Shown here piece after piece: positions 15,954 through 24,534 of a DNA stretch of 64,000 bases. Within the stretch, counting starts at the first letter, position 1. Each line of letters opens with the position of its first letter. The stretch spans positions 806,001 through 870,000 of the forward strand of contig CAVPSV010000002.1 in assembly GCA_963708625.1 (NCBI GenBank). The letters run 5' to 3'. Origin of the DNA: DASXIF01 sp036498145 (GTDB lineage Bacteria > Actinomycetota > Actinomycetes > Mycobacteriales > Jatrophihabitantaceae). The position numbers and the translations under genes are program-made. The notes beneath the pieces are model-generated. The model worked only from the letters and a program-made list of their open reading frames with translations, did no database searches and was not told where the DNA came from.

Positions 15954-17443
15954 TGCCGGACCGGACGCAGCGTCTGTGCTGTCGCAATCGCCTGCAGCAC
16001 GGCGCGCGCCTTGTTACGCGTCTCCTTCTCCTCGAGCTCCGGCACGCTGTCGGCGACGATGCCCGCGGAGGCCTGCACGTGCGCGACACCGTCGATCATC
16101 ACCGCGGTACGAATCGCGATCGCCATGTCCAGATCGCCGGCGGCGTCCAGATAGCCGACCGCGCCACCGTAGATTCCGCGGCGCACCGGTTCGAACTCGT
16201 CGATGAGTTCCATCGCCCGCACCTTCGGCGCGCCGGTGAGCGTGCCGGCCGGAAAGCTCGCCAGCAGCACGTCGAACGCATCGCAGCCGTCTGCGACATC
16301 GCCCTGCACCGTGGAGACGATGTGCCAGACGTGGCTGTATCGCTCCACTGCGCCGAACTCGACCACTTCGACGCTGCCCGGCGTGCTCACCCGGCCCAGG
16401 TCGTTGCGCGCCAGGTCGACCAGCATCACGTGCTCGGCCTGCTCCTTCGGATCGCCGACCAGCTCGGCGGCCAGTGCCGCGTCGCGCTCGGCGCTCTCAC
16501 CGCGCTTGCGCGTGCCGGCGATCGGATGCAGCACCGCGCGGCCGTCGGTGACGGTGACCAGAGCTTCCGGCGAGCAGCCGACCACGTCGACCTCGTCGGT
16601 GCGCAGGAAGTACATGTACGGCGACGGGTTCAGCGTGCGCAGCACGCGGTAGACGTCGAGTGGATCAGCCGTGGTCGGCAGCGAGAACCGCTGCCCGACC
16701 TGGATCTGGAACACCTCTCCGGCCCGCACCGCCTCCAGGGCGTCGCGCACCGACTGCTGGTACTCACCCGGCGGGGTGCGGGACGCGACGTCCGGCGGCG
16801 CCGCCGAGGCCACCGTCGCGACCGTAGGCGCGGCAGGTTCGGCCAGCGCCGCCTGCATCGCGTCCAGACGCGTCAGCGCGTCGGCGTATGCGGTGTCCAG
16901 TTCGGCATCGCTCATCTGCGCGTCCACGACCGCGTTGGCGATCAGCACGACCCGGCATTCGTCGTGGTCCACCGCGGCCAGATCGGTGACCAGCAGCATG
17001 GTGAGCTCGGGCAGGCCGAGCTCATCCGGTGCCGGCTTGGGCAGGCGCTCGATATAGCGCACCACGTCGTAGCCCAGGTAGCCCACGAACCCGCCGGTGA
17101 GGCGCGGCAACCCGGGCAGGCGGGGGCCCTTCACAGCGCGCCAGGCGGCACCGAGCACCTCGAGCGGATCGCCGGTGGTGGGCAGGCCGCGCGGCACCGA
17201 ACCCGTCCACACCGCTGCTCCGTCGCGCACCGTCAGTGCGGCGATCGCATGGACCCCCACGAACGACCACCGCGAGAACGACGCGCCTGGCTCGGCGGAC
17301 TCCAGCAGGAACGTGCCGGGCCGCCCGCCAGCGAGCTTTCGGTACACGCCGACCGGCGTCTCCGCATCGGCGAACAGGGTGCGCGTGATCGGCACCAGGC
17401 GGTGGGTAAGCGCCAGCGCACGCAGCTGCTCGCGGGTGATCAC
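15950..17443 (-). CDS. trpE: Anthranilate synthase component I (497 aa)
   Basis: Converts chorismate to anthranilate with ammonia from a TrpG subunit, which is not in this window. The tryptophan-binding LLES motif is at residues 46-49, so feedback inhibition is expected. Chorismate-binding signatures include PIAGTRKRG, DLARNDLGRV, SFPAGTLTGAPKVRAMELI and QASAGIVADSVPE. The GTG at 17443 overlaps the hisI stop (GTGA), making hisI-trpE a coupled pair. Length is normal for TrpE. Confidence 0.96.
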   Translation of the reverse strand: MITREQLRALALTHRLVPITRTLFADAETPVGVYRKLAGGRPGTFLLESAEPGASFSRWSFVGVHAIAALTVRDGAAVWTGSVPRGLPTTGDPLEVLGAAWRAVKGPRLPGLPRLTGGFVGYLGYDVVRYIERLPKPAPDELGLPELTMLLVTDLAAVDHDECRVVLIANAVVDAQMSDAELDTAYADALTRLDAMQAALAEPAAPTVATVASAAPPDVASRTPPGEYQQSVRDALEAVRAGEVFQIQVGQRFSLPTTADPLDVYRVLRTLNPSPYMYFLRTDEVDVVGCSPEALVTVTDGRAVLHPIAGTRKRGESAERDAALAAELVGDPKEQAEHVMLVDLARNDLGRVSTPGSVEVVEFGAVERYSHVWHIVSTVQGDVADGCDAFDVLLASFPAGTLTGAPKVRAMELIDEFEPVRRGIYGGAVGYLDAAGDLDMAIAIRTAVMIDGVAHVQASAGIVADSVPELEEKETRNKARAVLQAIATAQTLRPVRH

Positions 17444-17823
17444 GGCTGCCCCGACTGCGCCACCAGCTGGCCGCCGGCGTCGAAACAGCTACGCGCGCCG
17501 GTGTGGCAGGCGGGCCCGACCTGGTCGACCTGCACCAGCAGCGCGTCGCCGTCGCAGTCGAGCGCAACCGACTTGACGTACTGGACGTGACCGGAGCCCT
17601 CGCCCTTCACCCAGTACTGCTGCCGCGAGCGGGACCAGTAGGTGGCCCGCCCGCTGGTCAGGGTGCGGTGCAGCGCCTCGTCGTCCATCCAGCCGACCAT
17701 CAGCACCTCTCCGGTGTCGAATTGCTGGACCACGGCGGCGAGCAGACCTGCCGCGTCCCGCTTGAGGCGCGAGGCGACGGCCGGGTCTAGCTGCGACGGG
17801 ACCGCGGACGGCTGCTCGGGCAT
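17440..17823 (-). CDS. hisI: Phosphoribosyl-AMP cyclohydrolase (127 aa)
   Basis: Third step of histidine synthesis: zinc-dependent hydrolysis of the PR-AMP ring. Signatures are VGWMDDEALHRTLTSG, YWSRSRQQYWVKGE, the Asp cluster LDCDGDALLVQVDQ and the GPACHTG zinc cysteine. It has no HisE domain, as is normal in actinobacteria. It is detached from the main his cluster (hisF at 21788) by a two-component system and two unrelated genes, and coupled instead to trpE. Confidence 0.96.
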   Translation of the reverse strand: MPEQPSAVPSQLDPAVASRLKRDAAGLLAAVVQQFDTGEVLMVGWMDDEALHRTLTSGRATYWSRSRQQYWVKGEGSGHVQYVKSVALDCDGDALLVQVDQVGPACHTGARSCFDAGGQLVAQSGQP

Positions 17824-17870
17824 GTGCTCGATTGTGCCGAACGGCCGCCAGTCGGTTACCTCGCCGCCCG

Positions 17871-19646
17871 CTACGCCGAGCCCAGCGGTAGTTGCACCGT
17901 GACCGTGCTGCCGGTCTGCACCGAGCTGTCGAAGCGCACCGTGCCGCCGTGCGCGTGCACCAGCGCCGCGACGATGGGCAGCCCCAACCCGCTGCCGCCG
18001 CGCGCCCGGGTGCGGGATTTGTCCGCGCGCCAGAACCGCTCGAATACGTGCGCGGCCTCCTCAGCCGGCAGGCCCGGCCCCTGATCGGCGACCTGCAGCA
18101 CCAGCCACGGGCCCTCTCGCACCGCGGACACGCCGATCATGCCGTCGGCGCGGGTGTGTACCGCCGCGTTGGTGACCAGGTTGCGCACCACCCGCACCAG
18201 CTGGTCCGGGTCGCCGATGACGTGCAGCCCGGCCGGCACCGACAGCTCGATGCGCCGGTCGGGGTGTGCCGCGCGGACGCCACCCACCGCTTCCTCGAGC
18301 AGCTCTGTGACGTCGATCCACTCCCGCCGCGGCACCGCGCCGCCGTCACTGCGCGCGAGCGTGAGCAGGTCATCGACCAGGCGGGACATCCGGGTGCCCT
18401 CAGCCTCGATCCGGGCGATGTGGTCGGCGGTCGCGTCCGGTGCCTGCGCGTCAGCGCCCCCGGCCGACCCCCGCCGCAGCCGCTCCAGTTCCGCATAACC
18501 GCGGATCGAGGTCAGCGGCGTGCGCAACTCGTGCGAAGCATCGGCAAGGAATTGCCGCATCTGCTGCTCTCGCTCGACCCGCGCCGCGAACTGGGTCTCC
18601 ACGGCCTCGAGCAATGTGTTCATCGACTGCGCGAGCCGGCCCACCTCGGTGGCGTCGGAGTCGTCCACCGGCACCCGGCGGTCCAGGCCGGCGCCCTCGG
18701 GTGACAGCTCCGCGGCCACGTCATGCGCGGTGCCGGTGACGGTGCGCAGCCGGCGCAGGCTGAACCGCACGCCGTAGCTGGTGGCGAGCAAGGCGACCAA
18801 GATTGCTATCGCACCGATAGCGGTCTCCAGGCCCAACAGCCGATGCAGTGTCCTGCTCACCTCGTCGGTCGAAAGCCCACTGACGACGACCAGTTGACTT
18901 CCATCGGGAGTGCTGATGCGCGCTGCGCTGACTCGCAACATAACGCCGTCGGGTGTGCGGACGGTACGCAGCTTCGACGGGTGTGCGTAGATGTCCTTCC
19001 CCTGATTGGTGCCGATGGACAGCGGCTGCAAAGCCGGTGACGCAACAACGCTGACCCCACTCGGCACGGACCCGGTGGCATCCAGCACTGTCATCCACTC
19101 GGTTTGAGGTGCCCGCAGTTGTGCGCCTCCGCTGAGTGAGCAGCTTCGCGATACCGGGAATGGGTTGTTCGCGCACCGCGTGACGTATGTCGCGTTGCTC
19201 GCCACGGTCTGGGTTACCTGCTGGTCGAGGCGGTTGAACAGAAACGAATGCAATGCGAAATACGTCCCGACGCCCGTGGCCAGGACGAGCACGACCACCA
19301 ACGACACGACCCCGACGACCAGGCGCCCGGTGAGGCTGTGTGGCACCCAGCGCCACGCACGCCGCCGACGCTTGGCCGGTGGGGCGGGCGCGTCGTCGAT
19401 GCCGTCCAGCACGTCCCAGGCCGGGGCGGTGCCGCCGCCGAACTCGGCCGCATCGGCCGGATCGACCGCGGCCGATGCCGTTCCCCCGCCCGCGCCGCCA
19501 TGCCAGGCGTTCGGGTCGATCGGCTCATCCCCAGCAGCAGGGAACTGGCTCGATGTCGGCGGCAGGAACTCAGGCTGGTTGTCGGCCGTAGCTGCACCAC
19601 TGGCCTCGTGCGGCCAGATCACGTCGGCATGGGGATCGGTACTCAT
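17871..19646 (-). CDS. Two-component sensor histidine kinase (591 aa)
   Basis: Membrane HATPase kinase. A long Ala/Pro/Asp-rich cytoplasmic N-terminus (about 100 residues) precedes TM1 (about 108-130). An external sensor domain of about 145 residues with cysteines in RCANNP and RSCSLS follows, then TM2 (about 277-297), HAMP, and a dimerisation box with phospho-acceptor His372 in ASHELRTPLTS. ATP-binding boxes are NLVTNAAVHT, DQGPGLP and GGSGLGLP. The domain order and sequence resemble mycobacterial TrcS/MprB kinases. The partner regulator is 64 nt upstream on the same strand. The unusually long cytoplasmic leader is family-atypical. Confidence 0.93.
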   Translation of the reverse strand: MSTDPHADVIWPHEASGAATADNQPEFLPPTSSQFPAAGDEPIDPNAWHGGAGGGTASAAVDPADAAEFGGGTAPAWDVLDGIDDAPAPPAKRRRRAWRWVPHSLTGRLVVGVVSLVVVLVLATGVGTYFALHSFLFNRLDQQVTQTVASNATYVTRCANNPFPVSRSCSLSGGAQLRAPQTEWMTVLDATGSVPSGVSVVASPALQPLSIGTNQGKDIYAHPSKLRTVRTPDGVMLRVSAARISTPDGSQLVVVSGLSTDEVSRTLHRLLGLETAIGAIAILVALLATSYGVRFSLRRLRTVTGTAHDVAAELSPEGAGLDRRVPVDDSDATEVGRLAQSMNTLLEAVETQFAARVEREQQMRQFLADASHELRTPLTSIRGYAELERLRRGSAGGADAQAPDATADHIARIEAEGTRMSRLVDDLLTLARSDGGAVPRREWIDVTELLEEAVGGVRAAHPDRRIELSVPAGLHVIGDPDQLVRVVRNLVTNAAVHTRADGMIGVSAVREGPWLVLQVADQGPGLPAEEAAHVFERFWRADKSRTRARGGSGLGLPIVAALVHAHGGTVRFDSSVQTGSTVTVQLPLGSA

Positions 19647-19710
19647 ACGCGTTGTTCAGCGTGGCACGAATGCCCGTGGCACGCCTGTGTAAGGGGCGGC
19701 CGCCGGCCCG

Positions 19711-20427
19711 TCAGCCGCGCGGCGCCTTGATCACGTAGCCGGCGCCGCGCACGGTGTGGATGAGCTTCGGCTCGACCGAATCGACCTTCTTGCGCAGGTA
19801 GCCGATGTAGAGCTCGACGATGTTGGACTGCCCTTGGAAGTCGTACTTCCACACCCGGTCCAGGATCTGGGCCTTGGACAGCACCACCCGCTCGTTGCGC
19901 ATGAGGTAGCGCAGCAACTCGAACTCGGTGGCAGTCAGGTGTACGTCCACCCCGGCACGGGTGACCTCGTGGCTGTTCTCGTCCAGCTCCAGGTCGGCGA
20001 CCTTCAGTACGCCCTCGCGCTCGCCCTCGGGCGCGACCCTGCGCAGCACCGCATGCACCCGCGCGAGCAGCTCCTCGATGCTGAACGGCTTGACTACATA
20101 ATCGTCGGCGCCGGCCCGCAGGCCGCCGATGCGGTCGGTGGCGGCGTCACGGGCGGTCAGGAAGATGACCGGGATCTGCGAACCGGCCGAGCGCAGATTG
20201 TGCAGGACGCCCAATCCGTCCAGCCCGGGCATCATCACGTCCAGCACGATCAGATCCGGGTCGCTCTCCGCGACCGCGGCGAGCGCGGACGTGCCGTTGT
20301 CGGCGGTGACCGTCTCGAAACCGTCGAACCGCAAGGCAGAGGACACCAAGTGGGTGACGTTGTCCTCGTCATCGACGACGAGGACGCGCCGCTTCGTGCT
20401 GGGGTGGGTGGTCGCCGCTATCGTCAT
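19711..20427 (-). CDS. OmpR/PhoB-family response regulator (238 aa)
   Basis: Receiver domain with acidic pocket Asp19-Asp20 and phospho-acceptor Asp63 (LIVLDVMMPG), Thr in FLTAR and Lys in VVKPF. The winged-helix DNA-binding domain ends HTVRGAGYVIKAPRG. RNERVVLSKAQILDRVWKYD and GQSNIVELYIGYLRKKVD are close to the TrcR/TcrX type. It forms a system with the downstream kinase. Inverted repeats at 20473-20514 upstream are candidate binding sites. The ATG at 20427 has GGGAGAG upstream. Confidence 0.94.
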   Translation of the reverse strand: MTIAATTHPSTKRRVLVVDDEDNVTHLVSSALRFDGFETVTADNGTSALAAVAESDPDLIVLDVMMPGLDGLGVLHNLRSAGSQIPVIFLTARDAATDRIGGLRAGADDYVVKPFSIEELLARVHAVLRRVAPEGEREGVLKVADLELDENSHEVTRAGVDVHLTATEFELLRYLMRNERVVLSKAQILDRVWKYDFQGQSNIVELYIGYLRKKVDSVEPKLIHTVRGAGYVIKAPRG

Positions 20428-20472
20428 CGTGGTCCGCTCTCCCTGGACATCCGTGCTGTGCCGGCTGTGCGT

Positions 20473-20514
20473 TCAGCGTGAACCGGAACGCTGAGACAAT
20501 TCCAGGGGTTGTCT
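20473..20514. repeat. Two overlapping inverted repeats upstream of the response regulator
   Basis: tcagcgt (20473-20479) pairs with acgctga (20488-20494) across 8 nt, and agacaa (20494-20499) pairs with ttgtct (20509-20514) across 9 nt. Both lie 45-90 nt before the regulator start, in the 104-nt gap between it and the membrane gene at 20532. They could be autoregulatory sites or a short terminator for the gene upstream; no T-run follows in the leftward direction, so I favour operators. Confidence 0.35.
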
Positions 20515-20531
20515 GTGAAACACGTATGACG

Positions 20532-21065
20532 CTACGCCGTCGGCGCGCCCACCCGCTCCTCGCCGAGGTGCACGTCCAGGGGGGCCGCATCCCCGGGGGC
20601 CGGGCGCGGCCGCCGGGTCAGCAGCCCGAACGGCGTCCTGGACCCGACGTAGGCCGCCGAGGCCGGGTGCAGGGCAAACCCGAGCGCCACCGCCGAGGTC
20701 ACCACCAGCGCGATCGGCACCGTGGGTGAGCCGGTTCGCGGGTTGGCGATGAAGGCGATGGTGGTGGCCAGCACGGCCGCCTGAGCCAGCACGAACGGCC
20801 AGCGGCGCGCTGCGCTCAGGAACCACCACAGTGTGAGCACGATGACCAGCGCGATCAGGACCGCGAGCAGGCCGGCGACAGCCTCGCCATGGCGGGTGCT
20901 GGTGATGTCCGGCGGTTCCACCGGCCAGAAAAACCCGTGCGCGATGAAGATCGACGAATACACCAGCAGGAACGGCAGCGGGGCGACCCCGGCGGCGATC
21001 GACGTGATCACCGGGTTGGGTGTGTCCGGCGCCGACTCGCGATCGCGACGGCGGGGAGTCGTCAT
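20532..21065 (-). CDS. Four-helix integral membrane protein of unknown function (177 aa)
   Basis: Not recognised. Hydrophobic segments are seen at PVITSIAAGVAPLPFLLVYS, AVAGLLAVLIALVIVLTLWWFL, WPFVLAQAAVLATTIAFI and VPIALVVTSAVALGFAL. Short charged ends flank them: MTTPRRRDRES at the start and a Pro/Arg-rich C-terminus. The ATG at 21065 gives a normal basic cytoplasmic start. It lies upstream of the response regulator on the same strand, 104 nt away, and may share its promoter region with the divergent gene at 21134. Confidence 0.72.
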   Translation of the reverse strand: MTTPRRRDRESAPDTPNPVITSIAAGVAPLPFLLVYSSIFIAHGFFWPVEPPDITSTRHGEAVAGLLAVLIALVIVLTLWWFLSAARRWPFVLAQAAVLATTIAFIANPRTGSPTVPIALVVTSAVALGFALHPASAAYVGSRTPFGLLTRRPRPAPGDAAPLDVHLGEERVGAPTA

Positions 21066-21133
21066 GGCGTACTCCAGTCTCAGGGCTGCCGACCGGCCCC
21101 GCTCAGGCAGCGAGGGCAGAATACGCTTCTTCG

Positions 21134-21778
21134 GTGAAACATGACGCCGTCGACGAACGCCACGAGTTCAGCGCCACCCTTCGCGCCAGCGATCCGGACG
21201 CCCCGACGCTGTGTGGCGACTGGACCGCCGCGCTGCTGACCGCGCATCTGGTGCAGCGAGAGCGTTCGCTACGCGAGGGCCTCGGCCGCTTGCCGGTACC
21301 GGCATTTCAACGCCGCGCCCAGGAGGGACTCATCCACCTGGTGAGCACTCGCAGCTACCCGGAACTGGTGGACCGGTTCGAGGCCGGACCGCCGCCGTAC
21401 TCGCCCTGGTCGGTGGGGCCGCTGCGGGAGGCGGTCAATCTGCTGGAGTACGCGATACATCACGAGGACGTCCGGCGCGTCGACCCGCACGCCGAACCAC
21501 GGGCCATCCCGGTCGCGCGGCAGCGGGCGCTGTGGCAGAAGCTGCGCCACTCCGCCCCGTTTCTGATGCGCCGCGTCGGCGTGCCGGTACGGCTGGTCGC
21601 CGCGCCCTTCGGCGAAGCGCGCGTGCGCGCACGAGCCGAGGGCGCGCCGGTCGTCGTCACCGGTGACCCGCTCGAACTCGCACTGGTCGCATTCGGCCGC
21701 CAACGCGTTGCCCGAGTCGACTACGACGGGCCGCCGGACGCAGTGGCCGCGCTGCGCGAGGCGCGCATCGCGGTCTGA
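21134..21778 (+). CDS. TIGR03085-family DinB-like metal-binding protein (214 aa)
   Basis: Four-helix-bundle protein of the mycothiol-dependent maleylpyruvate isomerase-like superfamily, restricted mainly to actinobacteria; exact reaction unknown. Typical features are the early PTLCGDWTAALLTAHLVQRE with a candidate metal-ligand His, and NLLEYAIHHEDVRR with a paired His. A C-terminal sterol-carrier-like half follows (APVVVTGDPLELALVAFGRQ). The GTG at 21134 starts VKHDAVDERHEF; the frame upstream is non-homologous. It separates hisF from the two-component genes and converges on hisF. Confidence 0.82.
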   Translation: MKHDAVDERHEFSATLRASDPDAPTLCGDWTAALLTAHLVQRERSLREGLGRLPVPAFQRRAQEGLIHLVSTRSYPELVDRFEAGPPPYSPWSVGPLREAVNLLEYAIHHEDVRRVDPHAEPRAIPVARQRALWQKLRHSAPFLMRRVGVPVRLVAAPFGEARVRARAEGAPVVVTGDPLELALVAFGRQRVARVDYDGPPDAVAALREARIAV

Positions 21779-21787
21779 GCCGCCCGA

Positions 21788-22557
21788 TCACCGGACCGTG
21801 ATGCCGCACCGGCGCAGCTCGTCCTTCACTGCCCCGACGGTGAGCGTGCCGAAGTGGAAGACGCTCGCGGCCAGCACCGCGTCCGCACCCGCGGCGACCG
21901 CGGGCGGGAAGTGCTGCACCGCGCCCGCTCCCCGCTCGCGATCACCGGCACAGTGACCGCCGCGCGCGCGAGGCGGATCAGTTCCAGGTCGTAGCCGTCC
22001 TTGGTGCCGTCGGCGTCCATCGAGTTGAGCAGGATCTCGCCGGCACCGAGATCGGTCGCCTCGCGCATCCACTGCACCGCGTCGATGCCGGTGCCCCGTC
22101 GGCCACCATGCGTGGTCACCTCGAAGCCGCTCGCGGTCTGCGCCGCCGAGCCGGTGCGCCGCGCATCGACCGAGAGCACCAGCACCTGCCGGCCGAAGCG
22201 CTGCGCGATCTCTGCGATTAGCTCCGGACGGGCGATCGCGGCGGTGTTCACGCCCACCTTGTCCGCGCCGGCCCGCAGCAGCGCGTCGACGTCGGCCATG
22301 CTGCGCACCCCGCCACCCACAGTGAGCGGGATGAAGACCTGTTCCGCCGTGCGCCGGACCACCTCGTACGTCGTCTCCCGGCCGGTCGAGGACGCGGTGA
22401 TATCCAGGAAGGTGAGTTCGTCCGCGCCCTGCTCGTCATAGCGGCGGGCCAGTTCGACCGGATCTCCGGCATCACGCAGTCCGGTGAAGTTGACGCCCTT
22501 GACCACCCGCCCGGCGTCCACGTCCAGACACGGGATGACGCGCACGGCCAGCGTCAT
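21788..22557 (-). CDS. hisF: Imidazole glycerol phosphate synthase cyclase subunit HisF (one frameshift as sequenced)
   Basis: Cyclase half of the HisFH complex, making IGP and AICAR from PRFAR and ammonia. The TIM barrel starts MTLAVRVIPCLDVDAGRVVKG with catalytic Asp12, and Asp131 lies in SVDARR. The span is 770 nt, one short of a codon multiple. At 21930-21933 a run of four C (minus-strand G) replaces the five needed to read ASGGAGAVQHF. Before the run the frame is VPVIASG; after it the correct continuation HFPPAVAAGADAVLAASV lies in the next frame. The ATG at 22557 overlaps the hisA stop (ATGA). Probably a consensus error; otherwise hisF would be dead. Confidence 0.93.
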
Positions 22558-23282
22558 GGGAGTTGCCCGGCGACCGCCGTCAACGCCTCGGGCAGCGTGA
22601 ACGCGCCGGCATAGAGCGCCTTGCCCACGATCGCACCCTCCACGCCCAGCGGCGCCAGCGCCGCGATCGCGCGCAGATCCTCCAGCGAGGACACCCCGCC
22701 GCTGGCCACCACGGCGGCGGCGGTACGCGCACACACCTCGCGCAGCAGCGCGAGGTTGGGTCCGGTCAACGTGCCGTCTCGGCGCACGTCGGTGACCACG
22801 TAGCGCGCACACCCGTCGGAGTCCAGGCGGGCCATCGTCTGCCACAGGTCGCCGCCGTCCTGGGTCCAGCCGCGCGCGGCCAGCGTGCTGCCGCGCACGT
22901 CCAGCCCGACCGCGATCCGCTCGCCGTGTTCCGCGATCGCGGCGCGGACCCAGTCCGGCGACTCCAGCGCCGCCGTGCCGAGGTTGACCCGCACGGCGCC
23001 GGTGGCCAGCGCAGCCCGCAACGATTCGTCATCGCGGATGCCGCCGGACAGTTCCACCGCCACATCCACCCGGGCCACGACCTCGCGCAACAGGTCCCGG
23101 TTGTCGCCGCGGCCGAAGGCGGCGTCCAGATCCACCAGATGGATCCACTGCGCGCCGTCTCGCTGCCAGGCCAGTGCCGCCGCGATCGGATCGCCGTAGC
23201 CGGTCTCGGTCCCGGCTTCACCCTGCACCAGGCGGACCGCGGCGCCGGCGGCGACATCCACGGCGGGCAAGAGATCGATCAT
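22554..23282 (-). CDS. priA: Bifunctional HisA/TrpF isomerase PriA (242 aa)
   Basis: TIM-barrel isomerase acting on ProFAR in histidine synthesis and, in actinobacteria, on phosphoribosyl anthranilate in tryptophan synthesis. Candidate catalytic Asp9 (LLPAVDV) and Asp169 (RRDGTLTGPN) are present. So are Arg17, and Arg137-Trp139 in the RGWTQDGGDLW loop that marks the dual-substrate PriA type. No separate trpF is seen, though trpE, C, B and A are here. The ATG at 23282 overlaps the hisH stop. The suhB-like impA gene found between hisA and hisF in mycobacteria is absent. Confidence 0.94.
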   Translation of the reverse strand: MIDLLPAVDVAAGAAVRLVQGEAGTETGYGDPIAAALAWQRDGAQWIHLVDLDAAFGRGDNRDLLREVVARVDVAVELSGGIRDDESLRAALATGAVRVNLGTAALESPDWVRAAIAEHGERIAVGLDVRGSTLAARGWTQDGGDLWQTMARLDSDGCARYVVTDVRRDGTLTGPNLALLREVCARTAAAVVASGGVSSLEDLRAIAALAPLGVEGAIVGKALYAGAFTLPEALTAVAGQLP

Positions 23283-23896
23283 GCCGCGCGTCCGAGGGTG
23301 CCCACCCAGTTGCGCAGCAGCGTTGCGCCGGCCGCGCCGGATTTCTCCGGGTGGAACTGGGTGGCGCTGATGGCACCGCGCTCCACGGCCGCGACGAACC
23401 GTTCGCCGTGCGTCGTCGTCGCCACCATCGGGTCGGCCTCGTGGGCGGCATAGGAATGCACGAAGTAGTAGCGCGTGTCCGGCTCGGCGCCGGCAAAGAG
23501 CGTGGAACCCGGCGGTGCCTGCACGGTGTTCCACCCCATGTGCGGCAGCACGGGGGCACGCACCAGTTCGACGCGCCCGCGCAGCACGCCCAGGCCCGTG
23601 GTCTCGACGCCGTGCTCCACGCCGGCGTCGAACAGGACCTGCATCCCCACGCAAATGCCGAACACCGGAGCCTCGCGGGCCAGCCGCTCGGCGATGATCT
23701 CTGCACCGCCGACGGCGGCCAGCCCGGACATGCACGCGGCGAACGCGCCCACGCCCGGCACGACCAACCCGTCGGCGGCTACCGCGGCCGAGCGATCGGC
23801 GGTGACGGTGACGGCAGCGCCGGCGCGCGCCAGGGCACGTTCGGCCGAGCGGAGATTGCCCGACCCGTAATCGAGCACGACGACGAGCGGACTCAC
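23279..23896 (-). CDS. hisH: Imidazole glycerol phosphate synthase glutaminase subunit HisH (205 aa)
   Basis: Class I glutamine amidotransferase feeding ammonia to HisF. The nucleophile is Cys82 (FGICVGMQVLF) and the His182/Glu184 pair is in QFHPEKSG. The oxyanion strand VPGVGAF is present. The GTG at 23896 gives the family N-terminus VVVLDYGSGNLRSA with GGTGAG upstream; a GTG at 23920 is the alternative. It lies 35 nt after hisB, the only non-overlapping junction in the hisD-to-hisF run. Confidence 0.95.
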   Translation of the reverse strand: MSPLVVVLDYGSGNLRSAERALARAGAAVTVTADRSAAVAADGLVVPGVGAFAACMSGLAAVGGAEIIAERLAREAPVFGICVGMQVLFDAGVEHGVETTGLGVLRGRVELVRAPVLPHMGWNTVQAPPGSTLFAGAEPDTRYYFVHSYAAHEADPMVATTTHGERFVAAVERGAISATQFHPEKSGAAGATLLRNWVGTLGRAA

Positions 23897-23931
23897 CGGG
23901 CTGTGCTCACCGGCCTGCACCTGCTCATCGG

Positions 23932-24534
23932 CTACAACCTGCCCTTGGTCGACGGCACGCCCACCACTCGCGGGTCCAGCTCGACCGCCTCGCGCAGCGC
24001 ACGCGCGAGCGCCTTGTACTGAGCCTCGGTGACGTGATGCCAGTCGCGCCCGGACAGCACCAGCACGTGCGCGCCGATCGCGGCGTGCATGGTGAACGAT
24101 TCGAAGACGTGCCGGGTCAGCGTGGTGCTGTAGTCGGGGCCGAGGCTCGGGGGCGCACCGTCGGGTTCGCGGTGCACCAGGTAGGGGCGCCCGGACAGGT
24201 CGACCGCCACCTGTACCAGCGCCTCGTCCATCGGAATCAGCGCCGAACCGAAACGACGGGTCCCGCTCTTGTCGCCGGCGGCCTGGGCGAACGCCTGCCC
24301 CAGCGCGATCGCGGTGTCCTCGACGGTGTGATGCGCGTCGACGTGCAGATCGCCGTCCACCTGCACGGTGAGGTCGAACAGACCGTGCTTGCCGAAGGAG
24401 GCGAGCATGTGGTCGAAGAAGCCGACGCCGGTGGAAACCCGGGCCGCCCCGGTGCCGTCGAGGTCGATCTCGACGAGCACCTTGGTCTCATTGGTCTGAC
24501 GCTCCACGCGTCCCGACCGTCGAGTGCCGTTCAC
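23932..24534 (-). CDS. hisB: Imidazoleglycerol-phosphate dehydratase (200 aa)
   Basis: Mn-dependent dehydration of IGP. Metal-binding motifs are FFDHMLASFGKHG, VDAHHTVEDTAIALGQA and the second-repeat FESFTMHAAIGAHV; the C-terminal part has EAQYKALARALREAV. The GTG at 24534 overlaps the hisC stop (GTGA) and starts VNGTRRSGRVERQTNETK. It is monofunctional, without the phosphatase domain of enteric HisB. Confidence 0.96.
   Translation of the reverse strand: MNGTRRSGRVERQTNETKVLVEIDLDGTGAARVSTGVGFFDHMLASFGKHGLFDLTVQVDGDLHVDAHHTVEDTAIALGQAFAQAAGDKSGTRRFGSALIPMDEALVQVAVDLSGRPYLVHREPDGAPPSLGPDYSTTLTRHVFESFTMHAAIGAHVLVLSGRDWHHVTEAQYKALARALREAVELDPRVVGVPSTKGRL

Noticed and set aside
21928..21936. Programmed frameshift in hisF
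   Set aside because: No slippery heptamer or known precedent; the change is one base in a G run of an enzyme conserved at constant length.
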